The notes under the pieces are model-generated. The model searched no databases. It was not told the origin of the DNA and saw nothing but the letters and a program-made list of their open reading frames with translations. From contig JBAKBP010001423.1 in assembly GCA_037953745.1 (NCBI GenBank), forward strand, positions 1 through 64,000: DNA of 64,000 nt. The letters are read 5' to 3'. The DNA comes from Lithodes maja. Its lineage: Eukaryota; Arthropoda; Malacostraca; Decapoda; Lithodidae. Positions within the stretch are counted from its first letter, which is position 1, and every line of letters starts with the position of its first letter. This document shows positions 1-12,225 of the stretch, one piece after another. The position numbers were made by a program, and so were the translations under genes.

Positions 1-705
1 GTGAGGGCGTCGCCAACGCACAGGCCGAGGGCTTCGGAAACTACCAACCAGACGGCCAAGGAAAACAGGAGCGGGAGCCCGCTCCTGAGGAGAGGACCCA
101 GAGCCTGCCCCACATGTGCGGAGAAGATCCGCGGCGCGATGTGGAGACCGAAGGGAAGGCCGGCGAACAGGAACACACGATCGGAAGGCTGAACGGCCAA
201 GAATCGCCGGAAGAGAGGATGGAGAGGAACGAGCCAAGACGCATCCTGGAGGGCCAGCGATACAACCCACGACAGAGGGCACAGGGCCAGGCGGACCAGG
301 GGCACCGGCAGCATCCGAAACCGTGTGTGCACGACGCGCCCGTTGAGGGCCGACAGAACCACCAACGGCCGCATCGCGACGCAGTTCGTCGACGGGACCA
401 GAAAGACACGGGAGAGGAAAACCGGGCGACCGGCGATCAACCCCCTCGACGCTACCCAGCTCGGGCATGGAAGTGAGCACGTGGGCCACCTCCGAAGAGA
501 TGGACCGGCGTTGGTGACAAGAGCGGAAAGGGGGTCGAGACGTCCACCACCAGGGGAGACCCCACCGCGCAACCCGCCGCCCCCAACGTCCCTCGCGGCA
601 ACCGAGGAGCGCAAGGGCAAAAACAACCCGAGGGAGCACCCGAGAGGAGGGGAGCGACCCGGTCGGCCAGGCGAGAAGGAGAACAAGGAGGCCGACCCAG
701 AGAAC
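1..705 (-). pseudogene. DIRS reverse transcriptase, N-terminal part, copy A
   Basis: This segment aligns with copy C 16003-16700, which encodes the region before and through the fingers and palm of the DIRS reverse transcriptase. Lysine, aspartate, tyrosine and histidine codons of copy C are replaced by alanine, serine, glutamine, leucine or proline codons, mostly through loss of sense-strand A. Several minus frames are open simply because stop codons, which need A, are gone. No functional product is expected. The 5' part of the RT lies here and the rest is beyond the window start. Confidence 0.75.
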
Positions 706-3335
706 TACACATTGTGTTGACGCGGAGGTACCCTCGGTACGGGCCGTGCGGGCACGAGCGCCACGTCGACCTCTACCCCCCCCCCCCCAACCCCAGGCCG
801 GCGCGGGGCAGACCACGTCGAAGGGCGGCCGGAAGTGGAAGACCGGCCAGCCCCGACACAGCGGGGATGAAAGGGGCAAGAACAGAAGGGCGAGGCGGAA
901 TCGACGCACTGGCCTGCAACGACCCAGTCCTGCGGCCGCGCAAGGCGGCAGCACTCGTAGCAGCACCCCGAAGAGGACCGGCAGAAGGACGGGACTGAGA
1001 AGACCCCGCTTGCGACACAGCACGACGGGGCGAGACGGAAGCAGGGACCGCAACGACACAGCGCGTCGTCGCGTGTCGGAAGCAGGGGCCGCCGACAGAG
1101 AAGCGAGCATACCCAAGCAACCAGCTGAAACAACCCCGACGTATATAGCGCAGAGTACAACAAACCCTGACGAATATCCAAGGGGGCCGGCCGGCAGAAC
1201 GAGGACCGCACTGTCGGGCGGCGCCGAGTTGCCGCGCACAAAACAGCCTGCAGCTCGGGAACCAAAGACACCGCGAGCCGAAGGTGGACCCGCAGAACGC
1301 GGTCCAAACCCTCGCGAAGAGCGCCTGGCGCAGACGCCCCGAAAAGCCGCAGGCGGGGACAGACGGCTGGAGGGAACCGAAAGACAAGACAAGAAGTCCG
1401 TCACCCTCTGTCGCAAGGGAAAAACCGTGGCGACAGAGGCCTGACCCGGGTGAGAGAAGAACGGGTAGCAATAGAACAAAGTCCAAGAATGGGCGCGCCC
1501 ATCCAGGACCAGAACGCGCCGGCCAACCTGCCGACAGACACAAGAGGAGGCAAAAGCAGGGACGAACCTAGTCCAACGTCAAGGCTAGTAACCTAAGGGA
1601 GGGACCGAAGGAGAGCCGTCGACGGAACGGTATGAAGGCGAAGGCCACAGCAAACCAGGCCTCCAAGGGGAGAGGGCGACCGAGCATGACGGCGAAGCCA
1701 GGCGTACCGGCGTCGCACAAACCCACCCCACAGGAGGACAGACCCGTCAAAACAGCCAGGGACTGAACAGCCGGAAGGAGGGCAGCGCGGCTGAAGTCTG
1801 ACCAGAGCGTAGGCCTGCAGAAGGGAGCGGGACCGGAGCAGGGGTAGGAAGGGCGAGGCGCCGAGGGTGAGGCACCGCCAAGAAGCGCGAGAAGAGGGAG
1901 GCGTCCAACGACGCCAAGCACCCGTCGAAGCGTGACACAACCCAGCCCTGCAAAGCCAACAATCGAACCGAGAGAGGCGACCCCCCCCCCCCCCCACCCA
2001 GAAGGGTCGGCCCGCAGGGACAAGCGGGAGCGGGAGCGAGACCCACGACACGAACCAGCAGCGTCGCGGCCCAAGGAAGGCGAGCGACGACGGCCGTGCC
2101 GCCATAGAGGGACCCGTCCCCAAACACGAACGGCCGAGGGGGAAACAGCACCATCCCCCACTTCCAGCGACACGACAGCTCCCGAGAAAAAGGGGACCCC
2201 GAAACCTCACCGAGGCAAGAGGAGGGGTACCCCCCAGGCGAGACGGGAAGTGAAGGGCAGGAAGAGAAGGAGGAGGAGCAGGACGACGGGAGGGGGAAGG
2301 CTGGCCGGGTGAAAGGAGGCCAGAAGGAGCCGCGGGGGGAAACAAAGCAAGGACCCCCGGGGCTGAGAGAACAGGGCGGCCCGACACCGAGGAGGAGGAG
2401 GGAGGGACCCCCACCGTGGGACGAGACCGCGAAGGAAGAAGAGGCACTGAAGCAGGTGAAGTAGGAGAAGCAACGACACCCAGGCGGACCCTCCTGGACA
2501 GTGCAGGAGGGAGCAGAGGGCCAGCGACAGCACGAACAACCGCGCGCGGAGAGGACAACGTAAGAGGAAGTCGTCTGGGCAAGGAAAGCGGGCGGAAGGG
2601 AGGAGAGCCCCTATCCGTAGAGGCCAGGGGAGGGCGCATAGGAGCAGAGCCGCCAACCCCGGCCTCAGGGCGAGAACCAAGACGAGGGCGACGGGCGACG
2701 TCAAGGTGAGCAGGAGGACGACGAGGGGCAGTAGCGAGGCGAGCGGGGAGGCTTAAGTTGACCAGTAGCGTAGGGGAACCATATGATACCCAGCTCGCCT
2801 TGTACCATTTGTGCCAACCCCAGATGGGACGGCACAACGTCGTCCACGAATTCCAGGTACCTATTTACAGCTAGGTGAACTGAGGCTAACACACGAAAGG
2901 AGACAAGCCCAATTCGCACCGCCCGGTCTGGGAGCGAACCCCCGACCCCTCGTGTGTGAGACGAGAGCTCCACCTACGAGGCTACGGGCTGTGGTGAACG
3001 GCCGGCAGTCGGGTCAGGGATACCCAGGGTGACGCGGAACCGGGCGGCAACAAATGCCGGGGAACGGCGGCCCACAGGCCCAATGTGGCGGGAGACCATC
3101 GGCCACACCGACGGAAGGGAAGCAGAGGCCACAGCCGCCGCCGAGGAACCAGGGCCATGGAGCAGCACAACCACCAGGGCCAGACACGGGCCACACAGAG
3201 CAGGGAGGTAGGCCGTAGAGGACACAAAGAGCGAGTGGCGCAAGCAGGACATGTGGCTCACCAAGCACGGGGAGCGACAACCAAGGCGAAAGCAAAGCAG
3301 CCGACCAGCACGAGAAGAACACACACCAGAATCAG
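706..3335 (-). pseudogene. DIRS gag-like ORF1 remnant, copy A
   Basis: This region aligns with the gag frame of copy C (16698-19538), in the same order and orientation, but carries indels, an inserted SINE at about 2750-2992 and heavy sense-A depletion. The start codon and splice acceptor seen in copy C are lost. Long open minus frames such as 1593-2837 are by-products of missing A-containing stop codons. The proline/serine-rich central part and a C-rich homopolymer at 1981-1994 are visible. The region is coding in origin and not functional as it stands. Confidence 0.72.
2750..2992 (-). mobile_element. tRNA-derived SINE inserted in gag of copy A
   Basis: On the minus strand the unit starts with a tRNA-like head: a box A-like stretch near 2985-2970 and a box B-like GGGTTCGCTCCC near 2945-2930. 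A short tail near 2855-2885 reads GTTCACCTAGCTGTAAATAG followed by GGTACCTGG, and resembles tails I recall from decapod SINEs. It is present in copies A, B and D and absent from copy C at the equivalent gag position. Its T content is normal, unlike the A-depleted gag around it. The outer limits are approximate. Confidence 0.72.
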
Positions 3336-3633
3336 CACGACGAAGGTGTAAGTGGAGAGAATGTCCAAGAAGAACCAGGGAAGGAGCATGGGGAAACAGG
3401 AACACACATGCAAACAGGTATCTGTACTCACCCTAAACCGGGAGCACAGAGGTAGGTGAGGAGGGCGGCCGAGGCGGAAGAGCACCAGCAGAACCTGCGA
3501 AGATGGAGAAAGTGTTAACCACCACTCAACATCTTACATGCAGGGCCTATAACACCAGGAAAGTGCATACACCAATATAGTATCAGGCAACAATATGACA
3601 CAAAAAAGGGTCAACAGTGAAAGCCAACTATAA

Positions 3634-3776
3634 CCGCAAATTTGCGGGCCAATAGAGGTAGATCCGTACCGACACAAACCTCCCACATCGTCACGCGACC
3701 CCCCAGCGATCTCCGCAAATTTGCGGGGAGCCGAAACGACCCAGAGGGCCGAATCGAGCACTCCGCAAATTTGCGG
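3634..3776. promoter_or_regulatory. Triple perfect palindrome in DIRS 5' leader, copy A
   Basis: Three copies of the perfect palindrome CCGCAAATTTGCGG occur at 3634-3647, 3713-3726 and 3763-3776. They lie in the leader between the terminal repeat and gag. All three are kept in copies B, C and D with nearly the same spacing (about 79 and 50 bases). A protein-binding or replication role is inference from conservation and symmetry. Confidence 0.65.
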
Positions 3777-4755
3777 GTACGGCCAAGAGGGCCCGGTGCC
3801 GAACAAGCGAGAGGGGCGTCTAGGAAAACCAAAAAAGGCCGGCAAACAAGCGTCAACTCCTTATGAACTCCAAGCGAAGATGACCGTGACCATCTAGCTG
3901 AGCAGTGTCTTCCTTGAAAATATCCTGACTCGACCGGTCAAGGGAGAGGCAAGGAAGGCACACCAGGGGAGAGGAGGCACATACCCTGGGAACCACCCAA
4001 CCCACAGAGATAGAGCAAAGCCCATGAGGAGAAGTGGCAGGTTGGGTGGTTTGGCACAACAGGGGCCCCCGTGGGGTACCCCAGGATTGGGCAAAAGTGA
4101 TGAAAGGATGGAGGTGAAAACAGGAAGGGAAACACAAAAAACCAGTAATGAAACTGGTGAGAAAAAGGGTGGCCTAGCCGCGAGTAGAGAATGTGTCAGG
4201 GGCGAAAAAACCCTGTGGAGTGAGGGAGAGGCCCCCGTGGGGTACCTCTGGGTATCACGAACCACTAAGCGCCCAGGCCCTTGAGACACAGTGAAGGCTC
4301 GAAAGGGGGGACTCGGGAATAACGCTAGTTATGCGGCTGACACAAACTCTACAAACAGCACCGCCACCACGAAATCTCAGGTTGTGAACCAACTGTACAC
4401 CTAGGCTATGAAAATATGAGAACTCATAAGGGCATAGCAATTCCTGAATGATAAACAAGCTAGGCTAATTGAAGCTAAAAGCTAAACTATGCCCAGACTA
4501 ACAGGAAAAAAGAATATGAAAAGAGAAAGAATGAAAACATATAGACGGGGAACGCCAAGCGCCCCCGTACCTACGGTAGCTATTTCCACACGCGTCTCCA
4601 TTAAACACACTGAGGAGCCCATTTAGGTGTGTCCTAGATCACGTAACATCTGTCTAGCAAAAAGAAGGCCAGAAAAGCCGAAACGAACCTAAAACAGGGT
4701 GAATTGAAGGAGCACAACAAAAGCGGACGCAATCAATGGAGGCGCGTGAAAAAAT
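3777..4755 (-). other. DIRS copy A leader (5' untranslated region)
   Basis: This segment is non-coding in my reading and is closely matched in copy B, copy C (20014-20988) and copy D in inverse. It includes a short internal duplication: the motif GGCCCCCGTGGGGTACC occurs near 4063 and a related GCCCCCGTGGGGTACCTC near 4232. No open frame is shared with a known family. Base composition is ordinary here, which contrasts with the depleted interior. Confidence 0.6.
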
Positions 4756-5056
4756 GATAACAAGAGAGGGTCGCTCATGCGCACGTTCGACAGGGATCGG
4801 CGCATGACGGAACACGGGATGGGCCTTGAGCGGTAACTAAGGTAAACCCCTTTTTCTTCTCTTCTAATGCTTTTTTCACCTTCGGTGGTAGTTTTGGTTA
4901 ATGTACAACGTCTCCTAGAGCAAGATAAGGAGTAGACTCTAGACGTTTTCTTTTTAACCGCGGTTGGAATGACGACATAGCAGTCAAAATAGACAAGTCG
5001 TCATTGCAATTAGGTTAATAGCCTTGACGTTGGATTTGCCAAGACTACTAACAAAT
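4756..5056. repeat. Right inverted terminal repeat, copy A
   Basis: This is an approximately 300-base terminal repeat that matches 12226-12524 and 20989-21290 directly, and 39066-39365 in inverse. Its outer end finishes with ACTACTAACAAAT. The following bases belong to copy B, homologous to copy C 13568 onward, not to a flanking genomic target. Confidence 0.85.
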
Positions 5057-5369
5057 ACTTGTCTGAAACCAAAAAGGTACTGTACCCAAAAACCCTTTTC
5101 TTCAAAAACCAACAAAAACACTGAACACAAGAACAAAACACAATTTTCAATGTGGCAAAAACACTTATGTACTGGAACAATACACAATCTCAAACTTGCA
5201 ATCCAGTGTTGCAAACCCGTACACCCCCCCCCCCCCCTTTTGTCAAATAAAACAAAGGAAAAGAACGAGGGACAAGGGGGGAAGACCAGGGATCTTCGCC
5301 AGAGCACCAGGAAACACGACCCCCGAGAGCAAGCACCAGCCGAGGGGGTCGAACACTGGACACGGAGAG

Positions 5370-6250
5370 CTAGGAGGAGATGAAGGAATCGATAGAAGAC
5401 CCACAAAACCGCTGAGGCGAAGGCAGGGAAGAATCGACGTGGCAGGAACCGGAAGGAGGCAGCAAAGGACCTGACATCGTGCGCAGAACCCCTACAAACA
5501 GGGCGACGGGCACGAACGGTCCGACTAACGCGGCGGCCCAACTGCACCTGCGAGAGCCACCCACCTGTCCGAGGAGACACCCACACAGCAGGACCCGAAG
5601 GCGGCGCCACAGACGCAACAGAGGAGCGCAAGGCCGACACCGGGCACAACACATGGCGAGGATGCCCAAGCCGGAAAGCCTGGACGGCGAAAGGCCGGAA
5701 AGCGGGGGGCCGCCCTCCCAAGTGTGGCAACAAAAGGAGGGGAGGAAGCGAACGAGACGCCATGCAAGGACGGGGAGAATCGCACGCAGTCCCGGGGCCA
5801 TGACAATGCCGCTAGGGCAGACAACCGAACCCCAGTGGCCAGAGTGACAAGGAAGAGCGGACGCCCGAGCAACAGAACCGGCGTAGCGGCCCTTGTAGAC
5901 GTGGGCGAAGCCAGAAGGACCAGAGCCCGCCCCAGATCCCACTGCGGAGGGACCTGGTGCGGAGGAGGTCGATCCCGGAAGGCAACCGTCAGGAAGGAAT
6001 CCAGCACCTGTGGCAGAACGACCAGCCCAGCGACGGACCCAAAGAGCCCCCGGACGGCAGACAAGCGGGTACGTATAGCGTCGACTCGAAAGGGACGTGT
6101 ACGGAAGAGGTGAAACAAGGAGCGTAGGACGAGGGAAGGAGAGCCAACAGGCAGGCGAGCGGCCTGGAGCCACCTAGGAAAAGACCTCCAGCGGGACCCG
6201 GAAGGCCCCCAAGGAGAAGACGGCCAGGAACGCTGCAGGAAGTCAGTCAG
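5370..6250 (-). pseudogene. DIRS tyrosine recombinase remnant, copy B
   Basis: This aligns with the C-terminal third of the copy C frame 13817-17098. A minus frame keeps fragments such as SAHDVRSFAAS, which holds the His and Arg of the recombinase box II, but the sequence is shifted between frames and the box I arginine context ATGDRVSEL has become ATGVRLSAL. Tyrosine and lysine codons are commonly replaced. The 3' untranslated side has a C-run at about 5223-5237. Not expected to be active. Confidence 0.72.
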
Positions 6251-8172
6251 GGCCCGGCCCGGGACCGGGAGCCACCGTGCCACATGAACAAGCACGATGC
6301 GAAGGCCAACGAGGCCCGCAGGTCCCCAACCGAGCCCAAGCGGAAGCCGGAGACAGGTAGAGGGACCGGACTCGGGCACCACCGCGGCAACCGGGCGGAC
6401 CAAGCCCGTGCCGGCCACAGAGGGGCGAGGAGCCCGACGCAGCAGTGGTACAGCCGCAGCCTCGCGAGGACTGGGCACAGCAACAGCGCGTCTGGTGGCG
6501 GAAAGATGTATATCGACCGCCACCCGTACCAGGCCACCATGAAAGCGGCCGGACCGCCCCCGGAGCGCGAGGCCGGAGGGAGAGGTCCAAAGGCAACTGG
6601 CGCGGCACCCCCGATGCGAACAAGGCGACCTCTGGAACACCTCAGGAAGCCGCGAGGTCGGCGAACACAGTCCGTTGCAACGCCCATTCAACAAGAACGC
6701 CCTGCCCCCACGACAGGGCGGCCGCCCACAGGGTGGCAGGCCCGGGCAGGGAGGAGGCATGCAAGGAGAAGGGGTGCCGGGCCGCGAGGAAGAACAACTC
6801 CACCGAGACCCTCAATAGAGTCAACGACCTGGAGGAACCCCCGCAGAAGGAAAACAGGGGACAGCCTGTCTGAGTGTCTAACCCGAAGGCCACCGACTGA
6901 CCCCGAAGGGCCAGCGCGTGGTCCCGCAGGAAGAACAGAGGAACCAACAGTCCGAGGGCATAGACGGGTAAGTGGAGGGAGACCCACCCATCTGCCAGGA
7001 AGTGGACGTCCCAGGTGCGATCGGGAACCCCACCCAACCTCGCTCGACGGATCTATGGCTACCCAGACCGTCGGCGGGGGGGCGGACCAGGGCACAGCCG
7101 CAGAGAGCGAGCCCGGAGCAACCCAGAGACCGAAGCGTCAGCGAACGGGACGCAGGAGCGGCAGGAGCCGATCCAGAGGGGCAACGGAAACACCACGGGG
7201 CCCATGAGGAGGAGGCGGAGTAGCCAGAGGCTCCCTAAGGAAAGGGGCAGAGCGGCCCAAAGCAGCGAACCCACGAACGAGTCCCAGAGCCACCCCAGGA
7301 GGGAGACCGAGTGCAACACGGCGAAGACCTTCCACCGAAGGTGCACCGCGGGCGGCAGACCCCGGGTCACCGTAGCGCCGGACAAAACCCATGCGAGACC
7401 GACCCATGGCACGACACGCGACGGGGTCAAGCGTGAATCGGGAACACCAAAAGGGGAACCCTAACCGTGCGACGGTGCGAACGACTGTGAGGGCGTCGCC
7501 AACGCACAGGCCGAGGGCTTCGGAAACCACCAACCAGTCGGCCAAGGAAAACAGGAGCTGGAGCCCGCCCCTGAGGAGAGGACCCAGAGCCTGCCCCACA
7601 TGTGCGGAGAAGATCCGCGGCGCGATGTGGAGACCGAAGGGAAGGCCGGCGAACAGGAACACACGATCGGAAGGCCGAACGGCCAAGAACCGCTGGAAGA
7701 GAGGATGGAGAGGAACGAGCCAAGACGCATCCTGGAGGGCCAGCGACACAACCCACGACAGAGGGCACAGGGCCAGGCGTACCAGGGGTACCGGCAGCAT
7801 CCGAAACCGTGTGTGCACGACGCGCCCGTTGAGGGCCGACAGAACCACCAACGGCCGCATCGCGACGCAGTTCGTCGACGGGACCAGAAAGACACGGGAG
7901 AGGAAAACCGGGCGACCGGCGATCAACTCCCTCGACGCTACCCAGCTCGGGCATGGAAGTGAGCACGTGGGCCACCTCCGAAGAGATGGACCGGCGTCGG
8001 TGACAAGAGCGGAAAGGGGGTCGAGACGTCCACCACCAGGGGAGACCCCACCGCGCAACCCGCCGCCCCCAACGTCCCTCGCGGCAACCGAGGGAGCACC
8101 CGAGAGGAGGGGAGCGACACGGTCGGCCAGGCGAGAAGGAGAACAAGGAGGCCGACCCAGAGAACTACACAT
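6251..8172 (-). pseudogene. DIRS RT/RNase H remnant, copy B
   Basis: An open minus frame (8172 to 7138) still aligns along its length with the copy C RT. The motif A region SLDLKDAYW reads SLALQDASW and the YLDD box reads SLAD, so catalytic aspartates are now alanine. Downstream RNase H blocks are also recognisable but shifted and damaged. The frame stays open because A-containing stop codons have been lost, not because function is kept. Confidence 0.78.
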
Positions 8173-10810
8173 TGCGTCGACGCGGAGGTACCCTCGGTAC
8201 GGGCCGTGCGGGCACGAGCGCCACGTCGACCACTACCCCCCCCCCCCCCCCAACCCCAGGCCGGCGCGGGGCAGACCACGTCGAAGGGCGGCCGGAAGTG
8301 GAAGACCGGCCAGCCCCGACACAGCGGGGATGAAAGGGGCAAGAACAGAAGGGCGAGGCGGAACCGACGCACTGGCCTGCAAACGTCCCAGTCCTGCGGC
8401 CGCGCAAGGCGGCAGCACTCGTAGCAGCACCCCGAAGAGGACCGGCAGAAGGACGGGACTGAGAAGACCCCGCGTGCGACACAGCACGACGGGGCGTGAC
8501 GGAAGCAGGGACCGCAACGACACAGCGCGTCGGCGCGTGTCGGAAGCAGGGGCCGCCGACAGAGAAGCGCGCAAACCCAAGCAACCAGCTGAAACAACCC
8601 CGACGTATATAGCGCAGAGTACAACAAACCCTGACGAATATCCAAGGGGGCCGGCCGGCAAAACGAGGACCGCACTGTCGGGCGGCGCCGAGTTGCCGCG
8701 TACAAAACTGCCTGCAGCTCGGGAACCAAAGACACCGCGAGCCGAAGGTGGACCCGCAGAACGCGGTCCAAACCCTCGCGAAGAGCGCCTGACGCAGACG
8801 CCCCGAAAAGCCGCAGGCGGGGACAGACGGCTGGAGGGAACCGAAAGACAAGACAAGAAGTCCGTCACCCTCTGTCGCAAGGGAAAAACCGTGGCGACAG
8901 AGGCCTGATCCGGGTGACAGAAGAACGGTAGCAATAGAACAAAGTCCAAGAACGGGCGCGCCCATCCAGGACCAGAACGCGCCGGCCAACCTGCCGACAG
9001 ACACAAGAGGAGGCAAAAGCAGGGACGACCCCAGTCCAACGTCAAGGCTAGTAACCTAAGGGAGGGACCGAAGGAGAGCCGTCGACGGAACGGTGTGAAG
9101 GCGAAGGCCACAGCAAACCAGGCCTCCAAGGGGAGAGGGCGACCGAGCATGACGGCGAAGCCAGGCGTACCGGCGTCGCACAAACCCGTCCTATAGGAGG
9201 ACAGACCCGTCAACACAGCCAGGGACTGAACAGCAGGAAGGAGGTCAGCGCGGCTGAAGGCTGACCAGAGCGTAGGCCCGCAGAAGGGAGCGGGACCGTA
9301 GCAGGGGTAGGAAGGGCGAGGCGCTGAGGTTGAGGCACCGCCAAGAAGCGCGAGAAGAGGGAGGCGTCCAACGACGCCAAGCACCCGTCGAAGCGTGACA
9401 CAACCCAGCCCTGCAAAGCCAACAATCGAACCGAGAGAGGCGACCCCCACCACCCCCCCCCACCCAGAAGGGTCGGCCCGCAGGGACAAGCGGGAGCGGG
9501 AGCGAGACCCACGACACGAACCAGCAGCGTCGCGGCCCAAGGAAGGCGAGCGACGACGGCCATGTCGCCGTAGAGGGACCCGTCCCCGAACACGAACGGC
9601 CGAGGGGGAAACAGCACCATCCCCCTCTTCCAGTGACACGACAGCTCCCGAGAAAGGGGGACCCCGAAACCTCACCGAGGCAAGAGGAGGGGTACCCCCC
9701 AGGCGAGACGGGAAGGGAAGGGCAGGAAGAGAAGGAGGAGGAGCAGGACGACGGGAGGGGGAAGGCTGGCCGGGTGAAAGGAGGCCAGAAGGAGCCGCGG
9801 GGGGAAACAGAGCAAGGACCCCCGGGGCTGAGATAACAGGGCGGCCCGACACCGAGGCGGAGGAGGGAGGGACCCCCACCGTGGGACGAGACCGTGAAGG
9901 AAGAAGAGGCACGGAAGCAGGTGAAGGAGGAGAAGCAACGACACCCAGGCGGACCCTCCTGGACAGTGTAGGAGGGAGCAGAGGGCCAGCGACAGCACGA
10001 ACAACCGCGCGCGGAGAGGACAACGTAAGAGGAAGTCGTCTGGGCTAGGAAAGCGGGCGGAAGGGAGGAGAGCCCCTATCCGTAGAGGCCAGGGGAGGGC
10101 GCATAGGAGCAGAGCCGCTAACCCCGGCCTCAGGGCGAGAACCAAGACAAGGGCGACGGGCGACGTCAAGGCGATCAGGAGGACGACGAGGGGCAGAAGC
10201 GAGGCGAGCGAGAGAGTGGAGGCTTAGGTCGACCAGTAGCGTAGGGGAACCATATGATACCCAGCTCGCCTTGTACCAGTTGTGCCAACCCCAGATGGGA
10301 CGGCACAACGTCGGCCACGAATTCCAGGTACCTATTTACAGCTAGGTGAACTGAGGCTAACACATGAAAGGAGACAAGCCGAATTCGTCACCGCCCGGTC
10401 TGGGAGTGAACCCCCGACCCCTCGTGTGTGAGACGAGAGCTCCACCTACGAGGCTACGGGCTGTGGTGAACGGCCGGCAGTCGGGTCAGGGATACCCAGG
10501 GTGACGCGGAACCGGGCGGCAACAAAGGCCGGGGAACGGCGGCCCACAGGCCCAATGTGGCGGGAGACCATCGGCCACACCGACGGAAGGGAAGCAGAGG
10601 CCACAGCCGCCGCCGAGGAACCAGGGCCATGGAGCAGCACAACCACCAGGGCCAGACACGGGCCACACAGAGCAGGGAGGTAGGCCGTAGAGGACACAAA
10701 GAGCGAGTGGCGCAAGCAGGACATGTGGCTCACCAAGCACGGGGAGCGACAACCAAGGCGAAAGCAAAGCAGCCGACCAGCACGAGAAGAACACACACCA
10801 GAATCAGCAC
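8173..10810 (-). pseudogene. DIRS gag remnant, copy B
   Basis: This is the counterpart of copy C gag, sense-A depleted, with the same SINE insertion as in A and D (about 10220-10463). A very long minus frame (10023 to 8233, 596 codons) is a composition artefact; its sequence is arginine, serine, proline and leucine-rich and does not follow the copy C gag frame throughout. A homopolymer C-run lies at about 8239-8252. Confidence 0.72.
10220..10463 (-). mobile_element. tRNA-derived SINE inserted in gag of copy B
   Basis: It is the same unit, at the same gag position, as 2750-2992. It is shared with copies A and D but missing from copy C, so it marks common descent of the A/B/D lineage. Composition is normal compared with the flanking depleted gag. 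Ends are approximate. Confidence 0.7.
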
Positions 10811-11105
10811 GACGAAGGTGTAAGTGGAGAGAATGTCCAAGAAGAACCAGGGAAGGAGCATGGGGAAACAGGAACACACATGCAAACAGGTATCTGTACT
10901 CACCCTAAACCGGGAGCACAGAGGTAGGTGAGGAGGGCGGCCGAGGCGGAAGAGCACCAGCAGAACCTGCAAAGATGGAGAAAGTGTTAACCACCACTCA
11001 ACATCTTACATGCAGGGCCTATAACACCAGGAAAGTGCATACACCAATATAGTATCAGGCAACAATATGACACAAAAAAGGGTCAACAGTGAAAGCCAAC
11101 TATAA

Positions 11106-11248
11106 CCGCAAATTTGCGGGCCAATAGAGGTAGATCCGTACCGACACAAACCTCCTACATCGCCACGCGAGCCCCCAGCGATCTCCGCAAATTTGCGGGG
11201 AGCCGAAACGACCCGGAGGGCCGAATCGAGCACTCCGCAAATTTGCGG
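11106..11248. promoter_or_regulatory. Triple perfect palindrome in DIRS 5' leader, copy B
   Basis: CCGCAAATTTGCGG occurs at 11106-11119, 11185-11198 and 11235-11248. Spacer bases differ from copy A at several places while the palindromes themselves are unchanged. That is the pattern expected of a conserved site. Confidence 0.65.
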
Positions 11249-12225
11249 GAACGGCCAAGAGGGCCCGGTGCCGAACAAGCGAGAGGGGCGTCTAGGAAAA
11301 CCAAAAAAGGCCGGCAAACAAGCGTCAACTCCTTATGAACTCCAAGCGACGATGACCGTGACCACCTAGCTGAGCAGTGTCTTCCTTGATAATATCCTGA
11401 CTCGACCGGTCAAGGGAGAGGCAAGGAAGACACACCAGGGGAGAGGAGGCACACCCCCTGGGAACCACCCAACCCACAGAGATAGAGCAAAGCCCATGAG
11501 GAGAAGTGGCAGGTTGGGTGGTTTGGCACAACAGGGGCCCCCGTGGGGTACCCCAGGATTGGGCAAAAGTTATGAAAGGATGGAGGTGAAAACAGGAAGG
11601 GAACACAAAAAACCAGTAATGAAACTGGTGAGAAAAAGGGTGGCCTAGCCGCAAGTAGAGAATGTGTCAGGGGCGAAAAACCCTGTGGAGTGAGGGAGAG
11701 GCCCCCGTGGGGTACCTCTGGGTATCACGAACCACTAAGCGCCCAGGCCCTTGAGACACAGTGAAGGCTCGAAAGGGGGGACTCGGGAATAACGCTAGTT
11801 ATGCGGCTGACACAAACACTACAAACAGCACCGCCACCACGAAATCTCAGATTGGGAACCAACTGTACACCTAGGCTATGAAAAAATGAGAACTCATAAG
11901 GGCATAGCAATTCCTGAATGATAAACAAGCTAGGCTAATTGAAGCTAAAAGCTAAACTATGCCCAGACTAACAGGAAAAAAGAATATGAAAAGAGAAAGA
12001 ATGAAAACATATAGACGGGGAACGCCAAGCGCCCCCGTACCTTCGGTAGCTATTTCCACACGCGTCTCCATTAAACACACTGAGGAGCCCATTTAGGTGT
12101 GTCCTAGATCACGTAACATCTGTCTAGCAAAAAGAAGGCCAGAAAAGCCGAAACGAACCTAAAACAGGGTGAATTGAAGGAGCACAACAAAAGTGGACTC
12201 AATCAATGGAGGCGCGTGAAAAAAT

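Larger units (their letters stand above)
1..5056 (-). mobile_element. DIRS retrotransposon copy A (degenerate, truncated by window edge)
   Basis: This is the 5' two thirds of a DIRS-type tyrosine-recombinase retrotransposon read on the minus strand. From high to low coordinate it has a right inverted terminal repeat, a long leader with three palindromes, a decayed gag and the start of a decayed RT. It is near-identical to copy B (position 1 pairs with 7487, 5056 with 12524) and to copy D in inverse orientation. Compared with copy C, the leader and terminal repeat are well conserved, while the coding interior is GC-rich and stripped of plus-strand T (sense A). The outer right end at 5056 joins copy B internal sequence instead of unique DNA. 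Confidence 0.88.

Noticed and set aside
2930..2990. tRNA gene in the DIRS gag region
   Set aside because: Box A and box B are present but the cloverleaf is poor and the unit has a SINE tail, so it is a SINE head, not a tRNA gene.
8233..10023. 596-codon open minus frame in copy B
   Set aside because: It does not follow the copy C gag frame; it is open because sense-strand A, needed for every stop codon, is scarce. Several other long frames in A, B and D share this cause.
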